A stretch of 64,000 bases of DNA from contig DLCN01000009.1 in assembly GCA_002480645.1 (NCBI GenBank), positions 124,001 to 188,000 of the forward strand, written 5' to 3'. The stretch is from Balneolaceae bacterium UBA7797. Its GTDB lineage: Bacteria; Bacteroidota; Rhodothermia; Balneolales; Balneolaceae. The notes below the pieces were generated by a model. It was not told where the DNA came from, searched no databases, and saw nothing but the letters and a program-made list of their open reading frames with translations. The translations under genes were made by a program, and so were the position numbers. Shown here piece after piece: positions 26,112-34,238 of this stretch (within the stretch, counting starts at the first letter, position 1; each line of letters starts with the position of its first letter).

Positions 26112-29100
26112 ATGAGGAAGAAATTAACAGGCTTAATCTTATTGGTTTTTGGGGTGCAACTCACTGTTATTGCGCAGTCTGGATTGTATTTTTATACCTG
26201 GAATGCAGACGATGGGTTAGCTAGTAATACCTTTACCGTTACTCAGGATAAAGACGAATTCATTTGGGTAGGTACAATGGATGGTATCGCCCGGTTTGAC
26301 AGCTTTACTTTTGAATGGATCAGAGCCCAGGATGACGATTCGTTAACCATTCCCAGTAATCCAACGCCGTTCCTTAAAGTAGGTCCAACAGGTAAAATCT
26401 GGGCCGGCACCCGCGGCGGACTGGCAGTAATTGATCCGGTAACTCTCAATGTTATAGCCCGGCATGTTTTGGATGGGGTTGAAACAGTGAATAATCTTCA
26501 TGGAGATGGCGATGTAATAATCGTTGAAACTGATTTTGCACTCTACGCATTTAATGAGTCCGGAGAAGTACTTCAAAAAAGAACGTTTTTGTCGAATGAG
26601 GTTCCTTTTTTGATAAACGACCATCGGGGATTCCAGAAAAGGGCGGATAAAAGTTATCTGGTTGCACTGGATTGGGAAAAGGGATTTGCTATTACAGATA
26701 GCGTTGAGATCAAAGAAACCGGATTGTTCTCATTAGGCGCAGATAAATGGCAAAATGATTCTACGGCCTTTCATTTAAGCGAATCCGGAGAATTATATAA
26801 AAGGAACATCAGTCTTAAAGATGGTACTGTACGTTCTATAAAAATAGCAGAGGGGCTTTCAGAGACAAATATATACAGAATGACATTTGAGAAGGATGGG
26901 TCATTCTGGTTGGGGGCAAATCCCGATCTCTACTATTTTCAGAAAACAGAAGCTGACTCATACGTCCACACATTAATCGAAGCTGATCCGGATTCTCCGT
27001 ATGGCAGAAAGGTGACCGCTTTTAATCGTATGATGATCGATAGCTCTCAACGCCTTTGGATGACAAGCAACGATAAAGGGTTGTCTATGATGGATACCCG
27101 TCAGCTCACATTTAAATATTTCGATGTTACTAAGTCTGGTTTAGGAGAATTTGATCGTGATATGATCTGGAATGTTAATGAAGGAGACGATGGGAAGATC
27201 ATAGTTGGAGGAAGTCACGGTGCTTTTTTATATGAGTTCAATCATCCGGATGCGCTTGAGAGATTTAAATTTCTGGAAGCTGATCAGAAGAGAGTGAGTC
27301 ATATAAGTAAGAATAAAACTGCGGTAAATACTTTGTTTCACAATGGTGCTTATTATTATTCTCTGTTTTTCGATGGCATTTACAAAGTAAGACCACAAAG
27401 TGAGCCGGTTAAGATCTTTCCGAAGGTTATGGAAGGTGATTTTGATCAGGCTATGATCAGAAATATGTCTCATACCGTACTTAACGATAGTACGATACTA
27501 TGGGCGCGACTTGGTGGATTACTTCTCCACAATACAAACACGGATACATTTCAGGATATTTCAATAACTATCAATGGTACCGATAGTTACGAATTCGACA
27601 TCTATAATGTAAAAGTAAAAGATGCTGGTATTGATAGATGGACGGTGTATCTATCTACCTCCATTGGGCCGATGTTGTATCAATTTCCGGATTCTACGTT
27701 TCAGCGATTCATCCCTGATTCTGTTAAAAATGACAGAGTAGGCTCCACGAATATGGTAAATGAAATACTGGGTGATGAGATCTGGATCGGCTACCTTGAA
27801 AAAGGTATAGAAGCCTGGAACCCTGAAAACATGTCAATGAGACTGATAAACGAGGATAACGGGCTGTCGAATGAGGGGATTCTGGGAATGATAAAAGACT
27901 ACAAAGGCAGGATTTGGGTATCTCACGGTTTTGGTATCAGCTGTATTTTCCCTGAAACAGGAAATGTTGAGAATTTTTATCAGGTACATGGAATCAGGAC
28001 CGGAGAATATGCCCAGAATGCGTTCTCTACGTTCAGAAATAATTATTTAGCCTTTGGCGGGCATGGTGCGGTCTTTTTCCACCCGGACTCTGCCTTAGCA
28101 CTTAAAGCGTACAGACCTCCTCTTATATTTAATCGTTTACAATTCAACCGTGTAGGCGAGAACGTACCTGAAACCACCTACCTGATACCAAAAGACGAGA
28201 TCAAAGTTAGATATGATGACAATAATTTTGAGATCGGGTTCACTGAATTGAATTATTCAGTTCCCGAAGAAGTGAGCTATTCCTATCGGTTATTAGGACA
28301 AAATGAGGATTGGATCGTCTCATCACCAAAAGTAAGAACTGCTTTTTTCTCTAACCTGGAACCTGGAAAATACACCCTTCAGGTTCGCACTAAACGAGAC
28401 AAAGGGGAATGGGAAGAGCCGGCGCTAAATCTGGGAATTGAAGTAGTACCTCCGTTTTGGCTCACTAATTGGTTCCTGACGGTTACTTTTTTTGTCGGGT
28501 TCTCCATGATCGGTTTTGTAGCTATGAAAGTGTCCGGTTTTTGGTATCGACAACGTATTAAGCGGCTGGAAATGGAACAAAAAGCGATGAATGAAAGAGA
28601 GCAACTCTCCCGGGATCTTCATGATAGTATCGGCTCACAACTCAGTTTAATAGCCCGCCACCTGGAACAAGTAAGATCTGTGGATGAGGAAGAGAGCATA
28701 GTCCGCCTAGATGCGGCCAATCAAACAGCCCGGTATACTATCTCTCAGCTTAGAGAAACATTGTGGGCGCTAAAGAACGAAGAAGTACATATATCACGTC
28801 TGGCAGAGCGACTCAAAGAACTGATCAATAGAATGCTGGTAGGTACTGGCATTAATCTGGTAACAGTATTTCAAATTAACCGGGATAAGAAACTACAGCC
28901 AATTGTGATACTGCATCTCTTCAGAATTGTTCAGGAAGTAACCAATAATGCGATCAAGTATAGCGAAGCAGACGAGATCGAGCTTGAAATTACGTCGAAA
29001 AGTACATCCAGCTGGAGCCTCAGAATTAAAGACAATGGTGTAGGTTTCGATATTAATACGTTAAAACGAGAAGAGTCATATGGGTTACAACATATTGAGC

Positions 29101-29186
29101 ACAGAGCTGAAGAGATAAAGGCTTTTGCCCAGCTTAACAGCGAACCCGGTAAAGGCACATCCGTAACCATAACATTCAATACATAA
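26112..29186 (+). CDS. Sensor histidine kinase with periplasmic beta-propeller and Y_Y_Y domains (HisKA_3 type)
   Basis: The 1024-residue kinase has a signal peptide (LTGLILLVFGVQLTVIA), then ~700 residues of seven-bladed propeller repeats (motifs such as GKIWAGTRGGL, DEFIWVGTMDGIARFD), a Y_Y_Y domain (~690-770; LEPGKYTLQVRTKR), one membrane helix (~780-800), and a cytoplasmic HisKA_3 domain with SRDLHDSIGSQLS (phospho-His) and an HATPase_c domain (VTNNAIKYSEADE, DNGVGF, GKGTSVTI). Such kinases in Bacteroidota often sense glycans, but no carbohydrate genes are adjacent. There is no fused receiver or DNA-binding domain; the LuxR regulator 3 nt downstream is the evident partner. Confidence 0.9.
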   Translation: MRKKLTGLILLVFGVQLTVIAQSGLYFYTWNADDGLASNTFTVTQDKDEFIWVGTMDGIARFDSFTFEWIRAQDDDSLTIPSNPTPFLKVGPTGKIWAGTRGGLAVIDPVTLNVIARHVLDGVETVNNLHGDGDVIIVETDFALYAFNESGEVLQKRTFLSNEVPFLINDHRGFQKRADKSYLVALDWEKGFAITDSVEIKETGLFSLGADKWQNDSTAFHLSESGELYKRNISLKDGTVRSIKIAEGLSETNIYRMTFEKDGSFWLGANPDLYYFQKTEADSYVHTLIEADPDSPYGRKVTAFNRMMIDSSQRLWMTSNDKGLSMMDTRQLTFKYFDVTKSGLGEFDRDMIWNVNEGDDGKIIVGGSHGAFLYEFNHPDALERFKFLEADQKRVSHISKNKTAVNTLFHNGAYYYSLFFDGIYKVRPQSEPVKIFPKVMEGDFDQAMIRNMSHTVLNDSTILWARLGGLLLHNTNTDTFQDISITINGTDSYEFDIYNVKVKDAGIDRWTVYLSTSIGPMLYQFPDSTFQRFIPDSVKNDRVGSTNMVNEILGDEIWIGYLEKGIEAWNPENMSMRLINEDNGLSNEGILGMIKDYKGRIWVSHGFGISCIFPETGNVENFYQVHGIRTGEYAQNAFSTFRNNYLAFGGHGAVFFHPDSALALKAYRPPLIFNRLQFNRVGENVPETTYLIPKDEIKVRYDDNNFEIGFTELNYSVPEEVSYSYRLLGQNEDWIVSSPKVRTAFFSNLEPGKYTLQVRTKRDKGEWEEPALNLGIEVVPPFWLTNWFLTVTFFVGFSMIGFVAMKVSGFWYRQRIKRLEMEQKAMNEREQLSRDLHDSIGSQLSLIARHLEQVRSVDEEESIVRLDAANQTARYTISQLRETLWALKNEEVHISRLAERLKELINRMLVGTGINLVTVFQINRDKKLQPIVILHLFRIVQEVTNNAIKYSEADEIELEITSKSTSSWSLRIKDNGVGFDINTLKREESYGLQHIEHRAEEIKAFAQLNSEPGKGTSVTITFNT

Positions 29187-29189
29187 TCT

Positions 29190-29840
29190 ATGATTCAGCT
29201 GGGTTTAGTGGATGATAACAGTCAATTATTAGAGCTTCTTTCTTTCGATCTTTCAAAAGTAGAGGAATTCAACATCGTATTGAAAGCTGCTAATGGCGAG
29301 GATTTTTTGAGAAAGGTGAGAAGCCTTGACGTTGTTCCCGATATCATTTTAATGGATGTTGATATGCCCAGAATGAATGGTATTGAAGCAGTTGGTGAAG
29401 GGAAAAAACTTTTACCCAATACGTATTTCATAATGTTTAGTGTGATGGATGAGGAAGAAACCTTATTTAAGGCTGTTCGGGCAGGCGCACATGGCTATAT
29501 ATTAAAAGAAGATCCAATCGACCGGATCATTACCCGACTGAAAGATGTGATGGAGTTCGGGACAGTCCCCTTTAGTCCGGCAATGGCTACCAAGGCACTC
29601 AATCTTGTTAAGTGGTCGGTTCCACCTGTAAATGAGGAAGAACAGATCCTTACCGATCGGGAAAAAGAGATCCTGCAGTTGCTTTCTGATGGGAAAAATA
29701 GCAATGAGATAGCCGATGAGTTATTTCTAAGTTTTCATACGGTTCGCAAACATATTCGCAATATTTATGATAAGCTTCAGGTGAGTACACAAGCCGAGGC
29801 AGTAAAAAAAGGTTTTCTGAAGCGGTGGCTTGGGTTTTGA
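29190..29840 (+). CDS. NarL/LuxR-family response regulator
   Basis: The 216-residue regulator has a receiver domain with phospho-acceptor Asp56 (ILMDVDMPRMNG), the acidic DD near residues 9-10 and Lys in YILKEDP, and a C-terminal LuxR HTH (LTDREKEILQLLSDGKNSNEIADELFL then VRKHIRNIYDKL). Its start is 3 nt after the kinase stop, so both are made together and form a two-component pair. Targets are unknown. Confidence 0.93.
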   Translation: MIQLGLVDDNSQLLELLSFDLSKVEEFNIVLKAANGEDFLRKVRSLDVVPDIILMDVDMPRMNGIEAVGEGKKLLPNTYFIMFSVMDEEETLFKAVRAGAHGYILKEDPIDRIITRLKDVMEFGTVPFSPAMATKALNLVKWSVPPVNEEEQILTDREKEILQLLSDGKNSNEIADELFLSFHTVRKHIRNIYDKLQVSTQAEAVKKGFLKRWLGF

Positions 29841-29899
29841 TCGTTGGGATTGTGTAGGCTAAAAACATATCTTGCACATATTTGAATTAACAAGCCCGT

Positions 29900-31270
29900 A
29901 TGGATCTTTTTCAAGAGAACAAAAGTCCCGGATTTAGTAGAAGCGAACCAGGCAAGAACGAATATCATCAACCTCTGGCAACGAGAATGAGGCCCGATTC
30001 ATTGGAAGAATTCGCCGGGCAGAAGCATCTTGTAGGGGAAGGAAAAATGCTTCGAAGAATGATTGAGAGTGGTGTAATAGGTTCTCTGATATTCTATGGA
30101 CCTCCAAGTTCTGGTAAGACAACCCTTGCTCATGTGATTTCGAAAGAGATCAAAGCTTCATTTCAGATCATAAATGCGGTTCTGGATGGGATCAAAGAGT
30201 TGAGAAATGTGGTTGAAAAAGCAGAGAAGCTTCGGCAGTTAAATGGCAGAAAAACCATCTTGTTTGTTGATGAGATCCATCGCTGGAACAAAGCCCAGCA
30301 AGATGCCTTGCTTCCTCACCTGGAATCCGGAGTGATCACGCTGGTTGGGGCAACCACAGAGAATCCGTTTTATTCTCTGGTAAACCCACTATTATCCAGA
30401 TGTCAGTTATTTGAACTTAAACCACTGGAAGTAGATGATGTAAAATTAATGATACATCGTGCACTTAATGACGAGAAAGAGGGGCTGGGTGGTAAGAAAA
30501 TAAACCTAAGTAATGAGGCACTAGATCATCTTGCGGATTATGCCGGTGGTGATGTCCGGAATGCATTGAATGCTCTTGAAGTAGCTGTATTATCTTCTAA
30601 ACCCGATGAAGATGGGGTGATACAAATAACCCTCGAAATTGCTAAGGAAAGTATTCAGCAACGAAAAGTGCGATACGACAGAACGGGGGATGAGCATTAC
30701 CATTATGCCTCCGCATTCATTAAATCTATGCGGGGTTCAGATCCTGATGGAGCGCTGTATTGGATGAATGCGATGCTGGAAGGAGGGGATGATCCAAATT
30801 TTATTTTCAGAAGAATGTTCATTTTGGCCAGTGAGGATGTAGGACTAGCTGAGCCTAATGCAATTACCATTGTTAATTCCTGCCATGAGGCGTTTATGAA
30901 ATGCGGTATGCCGGAGGGAATGTATTTTCTGTCTCATGCGGCATTGTATCTTAGTATGTGCCCAAAGAGTAATAGTGCCGGTGCCATTTTTGAAGTAAAC
31001 AGAGAGATAAGGGAAAAAGGAGTCGGAGCAGTGCCACCTTATTTAAAAGATAAAACCGCCAATAAAATGTCGGCGCAGTATCTGAATTTGAAAAATGATT
31101 CAGAGGATTATAAATACCCTCATTCTTATCCAAATAACTGGACAGATCAACAATACTTACCGGATGTGCTGAAAAAGAGAACTTTTTATCAGTCGGGTAC
31201 AGAAGGCAGAGAGGGTTTATTAAAGAAAAGGATGGATGCTATCAGAGAGCATCAAAAAAAATCAGAATAA
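29900..31270 (+). CDS. rarA: Replication-associated recombination protein RarA (MgsA-type AAA+ ATPase)
   Basis: The 456-residue ATPase is related to clamp-loader subunits and works at stalled replication forks. Walker A is GPPSSGKTT (~residue 73), Walker B is ILFVDEIHRWNKAQQDALLPHLE (~115), sensor 1 is GATTENPFYSL and sensor 2 lies in GGDVRNALN. The C-terminal half has the tetramerisation region with ALYWMNAMLEGGDDPNFIFRRM and ASEDVGLA, diagnostic of RarA. It ends at the bidirectional hairpin at 31275. The upstream gap is 59 nt. Confidence 0.94.
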   Translation: MDLFQENKSPGFSRSEPGKNEYHQPLATRMRPDSLEEFAGQKHLVGEGKMLRRMIESGVIGSLIFYGPPSSGKTTLAHVISKEIKASFQIINAVLDGIKELRNVVEKAEKLRQLNGRKTILFVDEIHRWNKAQQDALLPHLESGVITLVGATTENPFYSLVNPLLSRCQLFELKPLEVDDVKLMIHRALNDEKEGLGGKKINLSNEALDHLADYAGGDVRNALNALEVAVLSSKPDEDGVIQITLEIAKESIQQRKVRYDRTGDEHYHYASAFIKSMRGSDPDGALYWMNAMLEGGDDPNFIFRRMFILASEDVGLAEPNAITIVNSCHEAFMKCGMPEGMYFLSHAALYLSMCPKSNSAGAIFEVNREIREKGVGAVPPYLKDKTANKMSAQYLNLKNDSEDYKYPHSYPNNWTDQQYLPDVLKKRTFYQSGTEGREGLLKKRMDAIREHQKKSE

Positions 31271-31306
31271 AAAAAACAGGCGAAGAGGATCAGCACTTCG
31301 CCTGTT
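31269..31306 (-). terminator. Strong intrinsic terminator read on the minus strand
   Basis: An 11-bp stem (AACAGGCGAAG / CTTCGCCTGTT on the plus strand) with a 10-nt loop is followed on the minus strand by eight T. In the plus direction the tail is only TTGTTGTTG, so the hairpin is best suited to a transcript coming from the minus strand, though it may also end rarA. Confidence 0.85.
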
Positions 31307-31424
31307 GTTGTTGGAGTCACTAATACTACCGGAAGGTGAATCGCAGCCTAACCAACCTGATCCCCCCGGCTATGTATTAGGCGGAATAAAACATGAAACA
31401 AATAAGTTCTTTATCTGTTGTTGT
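31269..31424 (-). ncRNA. Candidate structured small RNA, about 155 nt
   Basis: The minus strand of the rarA downstream gap has a good promoter (31430-31460) and, 155 nt later, the terminator at 31269-31306, with no credible reading frame between. Inside, CTAATAC (31380-31374) pairs with GTATTAG (31323-31317), and the segment CCGGGGGG pairs along its length with CCTTCCGG using two G-U pairs. Those two pairs become C-A mismatches in the plus-strand RNA, so the minus orientation is favoured. 6S RNA genes lie near rarA in some bacteria, which makes a 6S-like RNA one possibility; I could not match it to a family. Confidence 0.5.
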
Positions 31425-31429
31425 TGATT

Positions 31430-31460
31430 CAAAAATACGGACATTCACGCTTAAATCAAA
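31430..31460 (-). promoter_or_regulatory. Bacteroidota-type promoter for the candidate small RNA
   Basis: On the minus strand TTTG (31460-31457), 19 nt, then TATTTTTG (31437-31430) match the consensus TTTG / TAnnTTTG exactly. The expected start is about 31424. Confidence 0.6.
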
Positions 31461-31682
31461 AAATAATTAAGTTAAATTATTGTTTCCTTCTAAATAAAGT
31501 GAAGTAAAATAAGAAAAGCGCTTACAAAATTAGTCATTTCTAATGTTTGAAATATATCAAACGAATATAACAATGGTTTATTATGTGATTACTACGCTAT
31601 TGTTAAAAAATTAATCCCCGCTTAGTAGAATTTGTAAAGGGAGCAGTTTTGAAGAAGGAAAACACATTTTTCCAAAGAAAGT
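31441..31682. other. AT-rich intergenic stretch without recognisable genes
   Basis: Apart from the promoter overlapping its left edge, this ~240-nt AT-rich part of the 463-nt gap after rarA shows no credible gene, repeat or site. Confidence 0.5.
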
Positions 31683-31726
31683 TCCCTGAACTAAAAAGTT
31701 CGTTATCGATCTTTGTAGTTCAGGGA
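31683..31726 (-). terminator. Hairpin after the OmpR-type regulator gene
   Basis: TCCCTGAACTA and TAGTTCAGGGA form a perfect 11-bp stem around a 22-nt loop, 7 nt after the regulator stop. The T run is weak (ACTTTCTTT), so termination is likely but not certain. Confidence 0.55.
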
Positions 31727-31733
31727 TTCAGAA

Positions 31734-32438
31734 TCAGTTTGTTTTTAAGAGGTACCCAACACCATGCAGTGTGATAAGATATCGTGGATCGTCGGGTTGT
31801 TGCTCAATTTTAGCTCTTAATTTAGAGATGTGAACATCCACGGTTCTGGTGTTAGTACTGAATTCATACCGCCATACTTTTTCCAGTAATTCATCTCTGG
31901 AAACGGGTTCGCCTCCGGCATTTAATAGATATCGGATAAGTTCAACTTCCCGTGCTGTAAGTTCATTTACACTTCCATCCGGAAAAATAGCTTCCGATTC
32001 AAGCAGATCTATCTTTACAGAGCCTAACTGCAGGATCTCTACATTGCCGGAGCTGGAATAGGTTCCTGAGCGTCGTAAACGGGCCTGAATACGTGCCAGA
32101 AGTTCTTTTACGCCAAATGGTTTAGTTAGGTAATCATCTGCTCCCAGATTCAATCCTTTCACCTTATCGATCTCCTGATCTTTAGCGGTAAGCATTATTA
32201 TCGGGAAGGTATATCTGAGATCACGCACCTCCTGGCAGATCTCGTAACCACTTTTGCCTGGTAACATTATATCCAGGATCATAAGATCTGGTGAATGCTC
32301 TTTAACTAAGCTAACAGCATGTTCTCCGTCTTCACTAACAATTACGCTGTACCCTTCACTTTCCAGTGTATCTCTAAGTGTGAAGATAAGACTGGGTTCA
32401 TCTTCAACTACTAGGATCTTAATTTCTTTTTTAGACAT
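31734..32438 (-). CDS. OmpR/PhoB-family response regulator
   Basis: The 234-residue regulator has a receiver with VVEDEP, phospho-acceptor Asp56 (LMILDIMLPGKSG) and Lys in DYLTKPFG, then a winged-helix effector domain (LTAREVELIRYLL, then TRTVDVHISKLRAKIE). Its start overlaps the end of the sensor kinase gene by 8 nt, which defines them as a translationally coupled two-component pair. Target genes are unknown. Confidence 0.94.
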   Translation of the reverse strand: MSKKEIKILVVEDEPSLIFTLRDTLESEGYSVIVSEDGEHAVSLVKEHSPDLMILDIMLPGKSGYEICQEVRDLRYTFPIIMLTAKDQEIDKVKGLNLGADDYLTKPFGVKELLARIQARLRRSGTYSSSGNVEILQLGSVKIDLLESEAIFPDGSVNELTAREVELIRYLLNAGGEPVSRDELLEKVWRYEFSTNTRTVDVHISKLRAKIEQQPDDPRYLITLHGVGYLLKTN

Positions 32439-34146
32439 ATTCAGTAGATTCTACAGTATTTTCGCCTGAGATTATGCGATTTTTCGATGCTTTCAAAGTT
32501 TTTTCTTCCCTAACCAGGATCGGGAACTCTAAGGTAAAGGTGGTACCTATACCAACTTCGCTTTTTACAGAGATCTTCCCTGCATTGAGTTCCATGAGGT
32601 TATGAACAATACTAAGGCCTAATCCGTGCCCTTTAGTTTTAGCATTTAGAGAATCCTCTACCCGATAGAACTTCTTGAAAATGTTTTTGAGATGCTTTTT
32701 GGGGATACCAATGCCGGCATCTTTAACATGAATCCGGGCAAGGTCGGTTTCCGTTTCAACTACTATACGGATAGCTTTTTTGTCAGCACTATATTTGATA
32801 GCGTTCTCAGTCAGATTATTAAGAATGGTCTCGATCGAGTCCAGATCCACCATGATCAACGCAGAAACAACAGCCGGTTTAAAGGTGAATTTAAAACCTT
32901 TTTGCTCAATGTAATCTCTGTTTTGTTGTACATAAGCGCGAACAAGATCATTGATCTCATGAGGTGCGGCTTTAAGCATGGTTTGCCCGGAATCTGTTTT
33001 TGCAACATCCAGTAACTTCTCGATCATACGTCTTAGCCGTACTGACTCATTGTAAATATGATTGCCATATTGTTGCAGCCGTGAAGGCTCCGTTACCCGA
33101 CCATCAGCAATATTTTCTCCTGCAGCCTGCATCACTGCTAATGGTGTTTTCAGTTCATGGGTTACATTGGCAAGAAAGCCGGCTTGTCGTTGATAAAGTT
33201 CTCGTTCTTTTTGAGAGGCAAAAAACATGAAGAACAAAGCTCCCAGTAAAAGCAGCACTGCGAACCCGAGTACAACAATATTCTTTATAAATGTATCGCC
33301 ATACATGCTTGCAACCTGAGAGCCTTTAAAACCGATCTTCAGGTTCCAATTATCAAACATTCGTCCAAAACGGAGTCGGGTTTCAACCAGATCAGCATCA
33401 TAGGTGATTCCTTCATTGTTAGTGGCTAATACATTGTCGTTTGCCCAATCATACAGCCATACCACTGTATTTGTTTTTGTGGAATCAAAATAAGCATCAA
33501 GATATGGAGCGATCACATCATTAATGATATACTCCCGGTTCATGGTTGCCGTGAGATATCCGATCACGCGGTTTTCTTTTAGGTTGATGAAGCCAATATT
33601 CATCGTGCGGTGGGCATCAAACTCGGTATTGGTATTCCATCGATAGTCGAAACTGTTTAACTCGATCCGGGCTTTAGTTCGGGCAAGTCCAACTCCATCA
33701 CAGATAGTGGAAGGATAATCTGAAGTGAGATTCAGGCTGTTATCCCGATAATTGAAGGCATAGATCTGAGTATTATCAATACATGGATCAACTCCTTCAG
33801 GTGTGTAGTAGATACCGTCAAATAGCGGACTTTGAGCCGCCCCCATAATTTTTTCCTGTACCTGAGCCGGGAATGCTCCATCCTCTTTTACGGTATATTC
33901 AATCGGTTCGAGTTCCAGTTTATTAAAACCTCTGAACGGACTATAGACCTGGTCCCTGACTTTATCCACGATCTCTTCTAATAAAGCTACCTGGCGTTTT
34001 TCTTCTCCGTCTTCCATGTTGTGCCGAATGTCATACAACATGTACACATTGATCCCGGTTAACGATAAAATAGCTGTCACTCCTACCAGTAACAGTATCC
34101 ATCGAAAGGCTTTATTATTAAATTTATTTTTCACTTTGGTTTTCAC
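32431..34146 (-). CDS. Membrane sensor histidine kinase
   Basis: The 571-residue kinase has an N-terminal helix (~residues 15-35), a ~240-residue periplasmic sensor with no recognised domain (two Cys in DPCID and STICDG could pair), a second helix (~283-305), and a HisKA domain with His330 in NVTHELKTPLAVMQ. An HATPase_c domain follows with NLTENAIKYSADKK, DAGIGIPKKHL, FKKFYRVEDS and GHGLGLSIV. No HAMP domain is evident between helix 2 and the dimerisation domain. It is first in an operon with the OmpR-type regulator. The signal is unknown. Confidence 0.92.
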   Translation of the reverse strand: MKTKVKNKFNNKAFRWILLLVGVTAILSLTGINVYMLYDIRHNMEDGEEKRQVALLEEIVDKVRDQVYSPFRGFNKLELEPIEYTVKEDGAFPAQVQEKIMGAAQSPLFDGIYYTPEGVDPCIDNTQIYAFNYRDNSLNLTSDYPSTICDGVGLARTKARIELNSFDYRWNTNTEFDAHRTMNIGFINLKENRVIGYLTATMNREYIINDVIAPYLDAYFDSTKTNTVVWLYDWANDNVLATNNEGITYDADLVETRLRFGRMFDNWNLKIGFKGSQVASMYGDTFIKNIVVLGFAVLLLLGALFFMFFASQKERELYQRQAGFLANVTHELKTPLAVMQAAGENIADGRVTEPSRLQQYGNHIYNESVRLRRMIEKLLDVAKTDSGQTMLKAAPHEINDLVRAYVQQNRDYIEQKGFKFTFKPAVVSALIMVDLDSIETILNNLTENAIKYSADKKAIRIVVETETDLARIHVKDAGIGIPKKHLKNIFKKFYRVEDSLNAKTKGHGLGLSIVHNLMELNAGKISVKSEVGIGTTFTLEFPILVREEKTLKASKNRIISGENTVESTEYV

Positions 34147-34238
34147 AACGTATAAAAATACGAAGCCCCATCTTTGAGATAATAAAAAGTTGGTAAAAGT
34201 TGAACGTAGAAGTCACCCTCCGGAGAAGTGCGATCTCG

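Noticed and set aside
31325..31352. SRP-RNA-like CCGGAAGG followed by GCAGCC on the plus strand after rarA
   Set aside because: The spacing and the AGCAG side of the SRP internal loop do not match, and the stem around it is better in the minus-strand RNA. Kept only as a check for the ncRNA.
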